DNA of 46,799 bases. It comes from [Flexibacter] sp. ATCC 35208 (GTDB lineage Bacteria; Bacteroidota; Bacteroidia; Chitinophagales; Chitinophagaceae). The number at the start of each line of letters is the position of its first letter. Positions within the stretch are counted from its first letter, which is position 1. Positions 35,296 to 43,757 of the stretch are shown piece after piece. Made by a program: the position numbers and the translations under genes. Under the pieces are notes generated by a model. That model searched no databases and was not told where the DNA came from. It was given only the letters and a program-made list of their open reading frames with translations. Where the stretch lies: positions 50,654-97,452 of the forward strand of contig NZ_MTKN01000029.1 of NCBI RefSeq assembly GCF_001975825.1. The letters are read 5' to 3'.

Positions 35296-35739
35296 ATGAT
35301 ACAGTGGTTTACCAAATATTTTGAGGAATTAACGAATAGCGAGTTATATGCCATAATGCAGATACGTTTCAATGTCTTTATCATAGAGCAGAACTGTATG
35401 GCGGAAGACCTGGATGATTATGACCAGAAAGCCCTGCATCTGTATGGGATAGAAAACGATAAGGTCGTGGCGTATACCAGGATCTTTGGTCCGGGAAAGA
35501 AATATGAGCAGGCGGCGTTTGGCAGGGTGCTAACGGCGAAGGAGGCACGGGGCAAGGGAGTTGGAAAGGAGTTGATGAAGCGTACGCTCGACGTGATAGC
35601 AGCACATTATGGCAAGGTGCCGGTGAAGATCAGTGCACAGTCGTACCTGCTGAAGTTTTATAGTGAATTAGGGTTTGAGCAGGTGAGTGAGGAATATGAT
35701 GATCATGGGTTGCCGCATATTGATATGATACGGCATTAA
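35296..35739 (+). CDS. elaA: ElaA-type GNAT N-acetyltransferase
   Basis: The 147-residue product begins MIQWFTKYFEELTNSELYAIMQIRFNVFIIEQNC, matching the ElaA start. The acetyl-CoA loop is GRVLTAKEARGKGVGKELM, and the C-terminus has KISAQSYLLKFYSELGF. A longer in-frame start at 35194 is rejected because its extra residues do not align with the family and overlap a decayed gene. TAAATTTG (35283-35290) ends 5 bp before this ATG, so the mRNA may be leaderless if that is the promoter. ElaA substrates are not established. Confidence 0.88.
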   Translation: MIQWFTKYFEELTNSELYAIMQIRFNVFIIEQNCMAEDLDDYDQKALHLYGIENDKVVAYTRIFGPGKKYEQAAFGRVLTAKEARGKGVGKELMKRTLDVIAAHYGKVPVKISAQSYLLKFYSELGFEQVSEEYDDHGLPHIDMIRH

Positions 35740-35768
35740 ATAAGGGGGGAATCACTTCCCCCTTATTT
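35738..35768. terminator. Convergent terminator, elaA and DUF6048 genes
   Basis: Stem AAATAAGGGGG with CCCCCTTATTT, 9-base loop, flanked by T-rich sequence on the plus strand. Both stop codons touch the hairpin. Confidence 0.85.
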
Positions 35769-36656
35769 CTTTTTATCTTTCGGTACGTGTACCTTGACTT
35801 TATACATCGGAATCATATAAGACACGGTGTAGGTCATATCGAACTGTGACCGCTTCGACCCGCTTCCAAATCCTGGAATTACGATAGGTGGAAATGCTTT
35901 GCTGGCACTACTGTGGATCATAATTTTCTCTCGCACCCCCCATCCCAGGAACAGATTTTTTGCTGCTTCTACTCTCAGACCAAATACCAGCTCAATCCAG
36001 TGGGCAGTCATACTTGTTTTTGGATAGCTCCCCTGGGTAGATGCATCCCAGTAATCACTGGTGATGAGGTAAGTAGGTACTTCGTAGGTATTATGTGCAA
36101 AACCATAGCGGATACCTCCGTAGAGCATATTCTGTTCTGTGGTTTCTGTTTTTTTCATGAAGTCGTAGTCGATACCGATGGTGCTGTAGATACCGCTTCC
36201 TTTGTAGGTGTAGTTGGAATCGCTGTGAGAAGTGCGGTTCCAGCCGGTTTCGATGGCGCCATAGATCTTTTGGCCAAGGCGCACATCGGCTTGAACGGTA
36301 ATGTCGGTTCTATATGGTTGAAAATACAGCAGGGCAAAACGGCTGATGTCCAGACCGATGCGGATACCTGCGTTAGAGAGGTAGGTGCTGTCTTCGATTT
36401 TTGCAACAATTGGTTTGCCTTTCGGGGCAATAGAGTCTTTGCCTGATTTGGTTTTCAGTGCAACAGAGTCCTTGCCTGATTTAGTCTTCAGGATAACGGT
36501 ATCATTGGCGGCTTTGATTTTCAGCGCGTTTGATAACGGTCTGTGAGTCGTATCCTTTACAGTCGCCGGAATGGTATCCTTCTTCACCTGTGCCTGCGCG
36601 GCGACCGCGAAGAGACTAATAAATAAAGAATAAAGAAATGTTCGTTGTATTATCAC
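35763..36656 (-). CDS. DUF6048 outer-membrane beta-barrel protein
   Basis: The 297-residue product has a signal peptide ending AAQAQ (residue 23). A Lys/Thr/Ser-rich repeat region follows (three near-copies of the unit KTKSGKDS, residues 57-80). A barrel of alternating strands then runs from about residue 95 (AGIRIGLDISRFALLYFQP) to VSYMIPMYKVKVHV. It matches the DUF6048 family, which in Bacteroidota follows a DUF6452 lipoprotein gene. It overlaps that gene by 41 bp, so translation is coupled. Role in the outer membrane is unknown. Confidence 0.85.
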   Translation of the reverse strand: MIIQRTFLYSLFISLFAVAAQAQVKKDTIPATVKDTTHRPLSNALKIKAANDTVILKTKSGKDSVALKTKSGKDSIAPKGKPIVAKIEDSTYLSNAGIRIGLDISRFALLYFQPYRTDITVQADVRLGQKIYGAIETGWNRTSHSDSNYTYKGSGIYSTIGIDYDFMKKTETTEQNMLYGGIRYGFAHNTYEVPTYLITSDYWDASTQGSYPKTSMTAHWIELVFGLRVEAAKNLFLGWGVREKIMIHSSASKAFPPIVIPGFGSGSKRSQFDMTYTVSYMIPMYKVKVHVPKDKKK

Positions 36657-37092
36657 TTGTTACCTCCCGGTTATTTATATGTAAAGAGTCGATGGTATGG
36701 TAGGTGGTTATCACCGTATCCAGTGTGGAGAAAGTGGCGAAGCCGCAACCAGCAGATACAAAGTGCGGGGTGCGTGTATACCTGAAGGTCAGGGTATCTG
36801 CCACGGCGGTGGAGTCCAGTTTCAGGTAGTAACGACAGGTATCGTGCAGCGGGTCGAGTTCGAAATATACACTGGATCTGGCTTGCTGACTGATGAGGGT
36901 GTCCTTGTCAAGGGCACACACCGTCACTTTGGGCCAGGTGGTGTCTTTGTTGATGTACCCATCCAGGGAGTCTTTTTTAAAGTTAATACCAAGGTCTGCG
37001 AGCAAGGTTTGGTCACAGGTCTTGGTTTCATCCTCACAAGCCGCAAATACTGCTATGAGTAGAAGGGCTATAATGCCGGGAATATATTTCAT
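36616..37092 (-). CDS. DUF6452 lipoprotein
   Basis: The 158-residue product has a lipobox FAAC (Cys19) and a beta-rich mature part (YFELDPLHDTCRYYLKL, LTFRYTRTPHFVSAGCGF) with several conserved Cys residues. It matches DUF6452, the usual partner of DUF6048. The two genes overlap by 41 bp, upstream gene first. The pair probably forms an outer-membrane complex of unknown function. An AT-rich region and the uvrA terminator lie upstream. Confidence 0.83.
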   Translation of the reverse strand: MKYIPGIIALLLIAVFAACEDETKTCDQTLLADLGINFKKDSLDGYINKDTTWPKVTVCALDKDTLISQQARSSVYFELDPLHDTCRYYLKLDSTAVADTLTFRYTRTPHFVSAGCGFATFSTLDTVITTYHTIDSLHINNREVTSDNTTNISLFFIY

Positions 37093-37163
37093 GCCTATTG
37101 GTTATAACAATTCTGGAGGCGAAGATAATGACTTAGAGGGTAGAATCTGTTGTACCTGGAAAC

Positions 37164-37200
37164 AAAAAATCGCTTTTGTCATAGACAAAAGCGATTTTTT
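37164..37200 (-). terminator. Terminator after uvrA
   Basis: A perfect 17-bp inverted repeat (AAAAAATCGCTTTTGTC and its complement) with a 3-base loop gives T-runs on both strands. Confidence 0.9.
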
Positions 37201-37209
37201 AGGGAGATA

Positions 37210-37256
37210 TATTTTAGCCTGCGGCGAGTGATAACTGATTGTATTTTAGCCTGCGG
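37210..37256. repeat. Short direct repeat between uvrA and its terminator
   Basis: The 15-base unit TATTTTAGCCTGCGG occurs at 37210-37224 and 37242-37256, between the uvrA stop and the terminator. Significance unknown. Confidence 0.6.
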
Positions 37257-37268
37257 GCTGCTTTGAAA

Positions 37269-40145
37269 CTATCTTTTTAGCTCCTGCTTCAGGAACTTCG
37301 CCGTATGGCTTTCTTTACATTCACTCACCTGTTCCGGTGTACCGGTACATAATATTGTACCTCCACCAGCGCCACCTTCAGGTCCGAGATCAATAATATG
37401 ATCCGCCATCTTGATCACATCCAGGTTATGTTCGATCACCAGCACGGTATTTCCTCTATCTACCAGTTTGTTCAGCACATTCAGCAACAGCTGGATATCC
37501 TGGAAGTGCAGACCGGTAGTAGGTTCGTCTAAGATATAAATAGTCTTTCCGGTATCTTTTTTAGATAGTTCAGTCGCCAGTTTTACACGTTGGGCCTCAC
37601 CACCTGACAGGGTCACGGCTGATTGTCCCAATGTGATATATCCCAGTCCTACATCTTGTAATGTCTTGATTTTCCGGTAGATATAAGTTACGGGCTGGAA
37701 GAACTCCACTGCCTCATCGACCGTCATATCCAGTACATCGGAGATAGATTTGCCTTTGTACCTGATTTCCAGTGTTTCACGATTGTACCGGCGGCCGTTA
37801 CATTTCTCACAATGCACGTATACATCAGGGAGGAAGTTCATTTCAATGACTCTCATCCCCCCTCCTTCACAAACATCACAGCGACCGCTTTTCACATTGA
37901 AGGAGAATCGACCTGCATTATAGCCCCGGATCTTGGCTTCCGGCACCTGGGAAAACAGGGTACGGATGTCCGTAAAGAACCCGCAATAAGTAGCCGGGTT
38001 ACTACGGGGGGTACGACCGATTGGGGACTGGTCGATTTCGATGACTTTGTCTAAATTTTCCAGGCCTTTGATGCTTTTGTAAGGCATCGGGTCTTGCTTG
38101 GAATCGTAGGCGTGCTGACTCAGAATAGGGTACAGCGTTTCGTTGATGAGGGTAGACTTACCACTACCAGATACCCCTGTTACACAGATAAAGGTACCTA
38201 GCGGGAGTTTCACGCTCACGTTCTTTAGGTTATTGCCGGTGGCGCCTTTTAGTTCCAGTGATTTCCCGTTACCCTTGCGTCTTTCGGAGGGGATGGTCCC
38301 TGCCTGTTTACCATTCAGGTAGCCGGCGGTGGGGGTATCGAGTAGCAGGATCTGGCCAGGCGTACCCTGGGCGATGATGCGGCCACCGTGTACACCGGCA
38401 CCTGGGCCAACGTCGATGAGGTGGTCGGCATGGAGCATGATATCTTTATCGTGCTCCACCACGATCACGGTGTTGCCCATTTCGCGAAGGTTGCGGAGGG
38501 CGTCGATGAGTTGCATGTTATCACGCTGGTGAAGCCCAATGCTGGGTTCATCCAGGATATAAGTGATACCCATTAGTTGGGAGCCGATCTGGGTGGCGAG
38601 GCGGATACGCTGGCTTTCACCACCGCTCAGCGTGCGGGTAGCACGGTTGAGGGTGAGATAAGTAAGACCTACGTTGAGCAGGAAGCCTAGTCTTTCCCTG
38701 ATTTCTTTGAGGATATCTTTGGCGATGGTATTTTGTTTCTTGTCCAGTCGCTTTTCGATGTCCTTGAACCAGACGGCCAGTTTATCCAGGTCCATGTTCC
38801 CCAGTTCGGAGATATTTTTCTCATCTACCTTGAAGAAGAGGCTTTCCTTTTTGAGGCGGGAGCCGTTACATTCAGGGCAGGTATGTAGTTTCATGAAGCT
38901 TTCGGCCCAGTTGCGTACAGCGTCTGAAGAAGTGTCGTTGAAGTAACGGCGAACGGTGTTGATCACCCCTTCGAAGTCAGAGTTGTAGGCGTTTTCGCCA
39001 TTATCCCCGAATTCCATGTCCATTTCCAGGCTACCATTTTCATCTCCGAATAGGAGGAGGTTCAATGTTTTCTGGGGCAGGTTGCCGATGGGGGCAGTCA
39101 GGGAGAATTTATTCTTTTTGGCGAGTTGTTGTACCTGTTTAAAGGTGAAGGTATCTCTGGCTTCGCCGAGTGGGGCGAGGCCACCGTCATTGATAGAGAC
39201 GTTGTGATCGGGGATCACGGCGTCCATATCTATCTGGTAGATGGTGCCGAGGCCTTTACAACGGGGGCAGGCGCCATATGGAGAGTTAAAGGAGAATGTG
39301 TTTGGAGAGGGCTCTTCGTAGGAGAGGCCGGTATCTTCACACATGAGTTGTTTAGAGTACTGGCTGACTTTGTTGGTGTCATTGTCCATGATGAAGAGGA
39401 GGCCTTTCCCCATCTGCAGGGCTTTTTGAATGCTCTGGCTGATGCGGGTGCGGGCGTCGTCCTGCACTTGTACCCTGTCAACTACCAGTTCGATGTCGTG
39501 GATTTTGTAACGATCCACCTGCATCCTTTCTTTCAGGTCGAGGATTTCTCCGTTCACGCGCACTTTGAGGTAGCCCTGTTTGCGGAGCTGTTCGAAGAGT
39601 TCGCGGTAGTGGCCTTTACGCCCACGGATGAGGGGGGCGAGGATGACGAGTTTCTTTTTTGGGTAGTTTTTAAATACGTGGTCCATGATTTCCTCTTCGG
39701 AGAAGCGGGTCATGCGTTTACCACTATTATAGGAGTATGCGATACCTACGCGTGCGTAGAGCAGGCGGAGGAAGTCATAAATTTCGGTGATGGTCCCTAC
39801 GGTAGAGCGGGGATTTTTGTTGGTAGTTTTTTGTTCGATGGAGATAACCGGGGATAAGCCGGTGATTTTATCAACATCGGGGCGTTCCATATCGCCTATG
39901 AACTGGCGTGCGTAGGCAGAAAAGCTTTCCATGTATCGGCGTTGGCCTTCTGCGTAGATGGTATCGAATGCCAGGGAGGATTTTCCGCTGCCACTGATGC
40001 CGGTAATGACAACCAGTTTATTTTTAGGTAATGTGAGGTCCAGGTTTTTGAGATTGTGAACCCGGGCGCCAAACACAGCTATTTGATCATCTGCCGTAGC
40101 CGGTGTGAGGACCGGCGTTGTTGCATTCTCTTTCTTCTTTGCCAT
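37269..40145 (-). CDS. uvrA: Excinuclease ABC subunit A
   Basis: The 958-residue DNA damage-recognition ATPase has two ABC modules. Walker A motifs are GISGSGKSSLAFDT (near 50) and GVSGSGKSTLINET (near 660). Signature motifs are LSGGESQRIRLATQ and LSGGEAQRVKLATE. Zinc modules contain CPRCKGLG, CPECNG and CDVCEGGG with CEKCNGRRYN. It works with UvrB and UvrC in nucleotide excision repair. It is a single-gene unit with a strong terminator. Length is typical (about 940-960). A second UvrA paralogue often exists in Chitinophagaceae; this one has all normal zinc modules. Confidence 0.97.
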   Translation of the reverse strand: MAKKKENATTPVLTPATADDQIAVFGARVHNLKNLDLTLPKNKLVVITGISGSGKSSLAFDTIYAEGQRRYMESFSAYARQFIGDMERPDVDKITGLSPVISIEQKTTNKNPRSTVGTITEIYDFLRLLYARVGIAYSYNSGKRMTRFSEEEIMDHVFKNYPKKKLVILAPLIRGRKGHYRELFEQLRKQGYLKVRVNGEILDLKERMQVDRYKIHDIELVVDRVQVQDDARTRISQSIQKALQMGKGLLFIMDNDTNKVSQYSKQLMCEDTGLSYEEPSPNTFSFNSPYGACPRCKGLGTIYQIDMDAVIPDHNVSINDGGLAPLGEARDTFTFKQVQQLAKKNKFSLTAPIGNLPQKTLNLLLFGDENGSLEMDMEFGDNGENAYNSDFEGVINTVRRYFNDTSSDAVRNWAESFMKLHTCPECNGSRLKKESLFFKVDEKNISELGNMDLDKLAVWFKDIEKRLDKKQNTIAKDILKEIRERLGFLLNVGLTYLTLNRATRTLSGGESQRIRLATQIGSQLMGITYILDEPSIGLHQRDNMQLIDALRNLREMGNTVIVVEHDKDIMLHADHLIDVGPGAGVHGGRIIAQGTPGQILLLDTPTAGYLNGKQAGTIPSERRKGNGKSLELKGATGNNLKNVSVKLPLGTFICVTGVSGSGKSTLINETLYPILSQHAYDSKQDPMPYKSIKGLENLDKVIEIDQSPIGRTPRSNPATYCGFFTDIRTLFSQVPEAKIRGYNAGRFSFNVKSGRCDVCEGGGMRVIEMNFLPDVYVHCEKCNGRRYNRETLEIRYKGKSISDVLDMTVDEAVEFFQPVTYIYRKIKTLQDVGLGYITLGQSAVTLSGGEAQRVKLATELSKKDTGKTIYILDEPTTGLHFQDIQLLLNVLNKLVDRGNTVLVIEHNLDVIKMADHIIDLGPEGGAGGGTILCTGTPEQVSECKESHTAKFLKQELKR

Positions 40146-40259
40146 ATTTGATTAGCGAGTCACCATGGTATGAAGCATGGTGTTTATTTTAATACTAAGC
40201 TACGTCAAAAATGGTGATTTTGCTAAAAATTTTAGTGAAGAGGTTGGAGCGTTAGTAAA

Positions 40260-40292
40260 GATTCGGTGGAGATTCGATAGCGATTCGGTACC
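40260..40292. repeat. Three 11-bp direct repeats (GATTCG type)
   Basis: Units GATTCGGTGGA, GATTCGATAGC and GATTCGGTACC start at 40260, 40271 and 40282. The 11-bp period equals that of the longer array at 40390-40499, so they are probably related. Confidence 0.7.
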
Positions 40293-40361
40293 AAAAGAGG
40301 ACTAGAAGGGCACTTGTATATCGAAGGGATAATGAGGTGACCTTTTCGTGGTCTTTTGGTA
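40289..40361. repeat. Inverted repeat between the two 11-bp arrays
   Basis: TACCAAAAGA (40289-40298) and TCTTTTGGTA (40352-40361) are perfect 10-bp inverted copies with a 53-base spacer. Confidence 0.5.
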
Positions 40362-40389
40362 GGCGGTTGGTGGCGAAGATATAGCGTAG

Positions 40390-40499
40390 TCGAAGAAGCG
40401 TCGAACTAGCGTCGAAGAAGCGTCGAACAACACTCGAACAACGTTCGAACAGCATTCGAAGGGCACTCGAAGAACATTCGAACAGCATTCGAAGAAAGG
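40390..40499. repeat. 11-bp minisatellite, ten TCGAA-initiated units
   Basis: Ten consecutive 11-bp units each begin TCGAA and vary in the remaining six bases (for example AGAAGCG-, ACAACGT- and ACAGCAT-like ends). The period is not a multiple of three, and no promoter or convincing protein accompanies it. It fills most of the fabF-uvrA gap together with the shorter array at 40260. Confidence 0.92.
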
Positions 40500-40517
40500 G
40501 GGAATCAGGGGGGACAT

Positions 40518-40552
40518 AAAAAAAAAGGCCGCATCTTGTGGATGCAGCCTTT
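40518..40552 (-). terminator. Terminator after fabF
   Basis: Stem AAAGGC-GCATC with GATGC-GCCTTT and one internal mismatch, followed on the minus strand by a run of nine T residues. Confidence 0.88.
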
Positions 40553-40574
40553 CTATACATTATATATACGTCAA

Positions 40575-41837
40575 TTACGCTTTGTATTTCTTAAACACTA
40601 CGATCGCGTTGTGACCACCGAAGCCGAAAGTATTACTCATGGCTACATTCACTTCGCGTTCCTGTGCCTTACCGATAGTCAGGTTCAGGTCGGTTGGGAT
40701 ACCTTCACCCAGGGTAGTGGTATTGATGGTAGGCGGAATCAGGTTATGCAGGGTTGCCTTGATACTTGCGATAGCTTCGATAGCACCGGCAGCACCGAGC
40801 AGGTGACCTGTCATAGATTTGGTTGCGCTGATGTTCAGTTTGGTAACGTGATCACCGAATACGCCGATGATACCTTTCAGTTCGCTTGCATCACCGAGAG
40901 GGGTAGAAGTAGCGTGTGCGTTGATATAATCAACATCCTGAGGTGTCAGTTCAGCATCTTCGAGGGCACGGGTCATACCCAGGCGTGCGCCCAGACCTTC
41001 AGGGTGGGTAGCAGTCAGGTGGTAAGCATCAGCACTCATTGCGCCACCTACCATTTCAGCGTAGATCCTGGCGCCTCTTGCGATAGCGTGCTCATATTCT
41101 TCGAGGATGATAGCGCCAGCGCCTTCGCCCATTACGAAACCATCGCGGTCAGCGTCGAAAGGACGTGAAGCGGAGGTAGGATCGTCATTGCGGGTAGAGA
41201 GGGCTTTCAACGCATTGAAACCTGCGATACCAGCGCGGGTAACAGGGGCTTCGGAACCACCGGCTACGATTGCGTTGGCTTTACCAAGGCGGATAAAGTT
41301 GAAGGCGTCGACCAGGGCACTGGTGGAAGAAGCACAAGCAGATACTGTACAATAGTTTACGCCCATGAACCCATATTTCATGGAGATCTGGCCGGCAGCG
41401 ATGTCGGAGATCAGCTTGGGAATGAAGAACGGATTGAACTTAGGTACGAAGTTGGCCTGAGTGAATTCTACGATCTGGTCTTCGAAGGTTTGCATACCGC
41501 CGTTACCAGAAGCCCAGATTACACCGACCATAGTTTTGTCAACACCTTCCTTGTTCAGGCCGGCGTCTTCAACAGCCTCCTGAGCGGCCACCATTGCGTA
41601 CTGGGTAAACATGTCCATTTTACGGGCATCTTTCTTATCCATGTACTTTTCTATGTCAAAACCTTTCAGTTCGCATGCGAATTTGGTTTTAAACTCTGTA
41701 GTATCGAATCGTGTAATAGGACCGGCACCGCTGGTCCCTGTTTTAAGGCTATTCCAGAAAGTGTTTACATCATTTCCGATAGGCGTCAAGGCCCCAAGCC
41801 CGGTAACCACAACCCTTTTTAACGTAACAGTGCGCAT
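40575..41837 (-). CDS. fabF: Beta-ketoacyl-ACP synthase II
   Basis: The 420-residue condensing enzyme has the catalytic Cys168 in VSACASS, His308 in NAHATSTPLGD and His345 in SMTGHLLGAAG, with Lys340 before it and the C-terminal FGFGGHNA loop. It elongates acyl-ACP with malonyl-ACP in type II fatty-acid synthesis. In many Bacteroidota it sits in an acpP-fabF-rnc cluster; here acpP and rnc are not adjacent, so this is either a second copy or a relocated gene. A TAAATTTG element 35 bp upstream and a perfect palindrome just beyond it suggest repressor control. Downstream is the 11-bp repeat region. Confidence 0.95.
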   Translation of the reverse strand: MRTVTLKRVVVTGLGALTPIGNDVNTFWNSLKTGTSGAGPITRFDTTEFKTKFACELKGFDIEKYMDKKDARKMDMFTQYAMVAAQEAVEDAGLNKEGVDKTMVGVIWASGNGGMQTFEDQIVEFTQANFVPKFNPFFIPKLISDIAAGQISMKYGFMGVNYCTVSACASSTSALVDAFNFIRLGKANAIVAGGSEAPVTRAGIAGFNALKALSTRNDDPTSASRPFDADRDGFVMGEGAGAIILEEYEHAIARGARIYAEMVGGAMSADAYHLTATHPEGLGARLGMTRALEDAELTPQDVDYINAHATSTPLGDASELKGIIGVFGDHVTKLNISATKSMTGHLLGAAGAIEAIASIKATLHNLIPPTINTTTLGEGIPTDLNLTIGKAQEREVNVAMSNTFGFGGHNAIVVFKKYKA

Positions 41838-41871
41838 ATTGCTTTGAACTTTAAAATCGAAAGTTAGAGCG

Positions 41872-41879
41872 CAAATTTA
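41872..41879 (-). promoter_or_regulatory. Candidate -7 element of fabF
   Basis: TAAATTTG on the minus strand (41879-41872) matches TAnnTTTG. It lies 34 bp before the ATG. No clear -33 TTG is visible; the palindrome occupies that position. Confidence 0.5.
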
Positions 41880-41887
41880 GGCACTTA

Positions 41888-41915
41888 TTCTTATGATTAC
41901 GCATAATCATAAGAA
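41888..41915. promoter_or_regulatory. Perfect palindrome at the fabF promoter, likely operator
   Basis: TTCTTATGATTA and its exact complement are separated by CGCA (28 bp in total). It covers the expected -33 region of the fabF promoter. It has no T-run and no upstream gene end, so it fits an operator better than a terminator. Confidence 0.55.
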
Positions 41916-42123
41916 TTATATAATATAATGGGGAAAGAATGGGGGAAAGTCAGGGGGTGGGAGGCGGCGGATGGCCTCCCGTAGTGAGTTTGTTGGGAAT
42001 GATTTGATAAAAATTTGTAGGTGGGATGATGAATATCAGGCGGTTCAGGTCGGTATAATAGATGCTTTTAGAGTGGTTATTACCAGATTTGGGATAATGT
42101 GGCACTCCTTATTTAGCTTCTTT

Positions 42124-43248
42124 TTAAGCAACCGCTACCGTTGTGACCGGCAATGTTGCCAGGTCTATTTTCTTTGTCCGCAGTCTCAAAAAAGCCATGA
42201 TTTCCTCATCCGAGTTAAACCGGTTCCCAATATTTACAAAGTGTTTTGCCAGCAGGTCATACCTCTTCCCCATCAACCACAGCCATACATGCAGAAAGTG
42301 GATGCCATCAAATACAATGGCTTCGTTCTCAATATATTCATGTAGTGTTTGTTTGAAATAAAGAGGATGTTCTGTCCAGTGCATATTGGGTTTGATGTGA
42401 TGGCTGATGTGGTAGCCATCGTTCCAGCACTTGTGGTTATACTTGGTATTAATACAGGTAATGCTGTTTTTATAAGCATTATCCGGATCCAGCGCGCAAA
42501 TGAAGGCATGCTGTGCCCAGTTACCCACCATCATAATAATCCTGGAAATCACAAATGGCAGGATGAAGACCACCAAAGTAGCCGGCAAGTTTACAAAAGA
42601 CAATCCTACACACATTAGTATATACAATATCTCCCCTCTTACAGAGCGAATCAGCAGTTTTTTCCGGTGCTTTCTAACGAAATACCTGGCCAGGTTTATC
42701 ACGCCTGTAAAGAAAAAGCTACCCAGGTAACGGCTAAATCCCCGGACAGAGTCACGCTGAAATGGCATGGTACAACTCTCATCATCCGGCATATTATTTT
42801 CCGGATGGTGCATACCGATGTGATGGCTATAGTATGTTTCAGGTGTCTGGCCAAAGAGGGGGCCGATTACCCATGGGAGGTAGTGATTGAGTAGTTGATA
42901 TTTTTTAACGAAAAACACCCGGTGACTGGTACAGTGGAGCATGAGGCCAAAAGGGCCTTTATACCTGAAGTTGTTCAAAAAGGTAAAAGCGGCGGCAGCT
43001 ATCCACCACAGGAATGTCGGTAATGGCAGAAATAATAAGATGGCCAGTGGCAGGAGGGTGAGGGTAAGTTCGATGGTGAGGTAGAGAAATGGAAGGTCGC
43101 GTTCGTCACGGATCATCGATTTCAGGAATTTTTTGGATTTCGAATCTGGCTTTGTTGACTTTGTGTAAACTGGGTCAGTAAGTACGTCAGTGAATACTTT
43201 CATCAGTTGTAGGTTTTTTAGTAAGTCGTTGGCGGAATCAGTTCGCAA
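42124..43248 (-). CDS. Membrane fatty-acid desaturase
   Basis: The 374-residue integral membrane di-iron protein has histidine clusters HCTSHR, HHIGMHH and HISHH, with several hydrophobic segments (about 60-95 and 200-235). It fits the FA_desaturase family and may act on acyl lipids or on hydroxylation-type substrates. It lies two genes from tRNA-Ser and upstream of fabF on the same strand, and a role in membrane lipid adjustment with fabF is plausible. A 286-bp gap with its own palindrome separates the two, so they are separate transcripts. Confidence 0.85.
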   Translation of the reverse strand: MRTDSANDLLKNLQLMKVFTDVLTDPVYTKSTKPDSKSKKFLKSMIRDERDLPFLYLTIELTLTLLPLAILLFLPLPTFLWWIAAAAFTFLNNFRYKGPFGLMLHCTSHRVFFVKKYQLLNHYLPWVIGPLFGQTPETYYSHHIGMHHPENNMPDDESCTMPFQRDSVRGFSRYLGSFFFTGVINLARYFVRKHRKKLLIRSVRGEILYILMCVGLSFVNLPATLVVFILPFVISRIIMMVGNWAQHAFICALDPDNAYKNSITCINTKYNHKCWNDGYHISHHIKPNMHWTEHPLYFKQTLHEYIENEAIVFDGIHFLHVWLWLMGKRYDLLAKHFVNIGNRFNSDEEIMAFLRLRTKKIDLATLPVTTVAVA

Positions 43249-43351
43249 TTGATATTAACAAGATAAAGTATTAATCCGGGATAAAGATGGGGGGATGATT
43301 AATTGTGAATTTTATAACGAATGAAGAATTTTCTAAATTTTTTTAATTGCT

Positions 43352-43382
43352 TTTGGAGAATTAAGAATTATTATTATTTTTG
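43352..43382 (+). promoter_or_regulatory. Promoter of tRNA-Ser
   Basis: TTTG (43352-43355), a 19-bp spacer and TATTTTTG (43375-43382) match the Bacteroidota consensus. It ends 22 bp before the tRNA. Confidence 0.8.
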
Positions 43383-43404
43383 CAACCCCTAACGGGGAAG
43401 TTTC

Positions 43405-43493
43405 GGTGAGATGCCTGAGTGGCCGAAAGGAACGGTTTGCTAAACCGTCGTACGGGTCAAACTGTACCGAGGGTTCGAATCCCTCTCTCACCG
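43405..43493 (+). tRNA. tRNA-Ser (anticodon GCU)
   Basis: The 89-base class II tRNA has a perfect 7-bp acceptor stem (GGTGAGA with TCTCACC), discriminator G, the anticodon stem ACGGTTT-GCT-AAACCGT, a long variable arm (CGTACGGGTCAAACTGTACCG) and a T arm containing GGTTCGAATCC. The 3' CCA is not encoded. It reads AGC/AGU codons. Confidence 0.96.
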
Positions 43494-43499
43494 CTAAGA

Positions 43500-43535
43500 G
43501 GGACAAATCATCACAAGTATGATTTGTCCCTTTTT
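43500..43535 (+). terminator. Terminator after tRNA-Ser
   Basis: A perfect 12-bp stem (GGGACAAATCAT with ATGATTTGTCCC), 7-base loop, followed by a run of T residues. Confidence 0.9.
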
Positions 43536-43757
43536 CTTTGCCTGATAGTTTCCTTTGCAGGTGCGCCACTTTAAAACAAAAAGTAGGTAATCAGATTGTT
43601 AGTGGGTTCGAAATTAGTACCTACGTATAGAATTACCTGAATATCCTGAACTATAAGTTTTAACTCCTCCTACATATTATATAAATTACCATACTGTATT
43701 TTGTAACCTAAAAGCACTACTCATTATGTCTGCCCTTGTCCACTTCCGATCAATGAT

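Noticed and set aside
39126..39857. 243-residue plus-strand frame inside uvrA
   Set aside because: Antisense shadow of a fully conserved uvrA.
40390..40499. Possible CRISPR array
   Set aside because: Units are contiguous 11-mers without spacers, and no cas genes are present.
40252..40560. Minus-strand frames reading FECCSNV-like repeats
   Set aside because: Produced by the 11-bp repeat array, whose period is not a multiple of three, so the reading is not a conserved protein repeat.
43333..43569. 78-residue minus-strand frame across the tRNA (REGFEPSVQFDPYDGLANRSF)
   Set aside because: It is the antisense of tRNA-Ser, a well-known spurious annotation.
43604..43612. 9-base match GGGTTCGAA to the tRNA T arm as an attachment site
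   Set aside because: Too short and common to support an att site.
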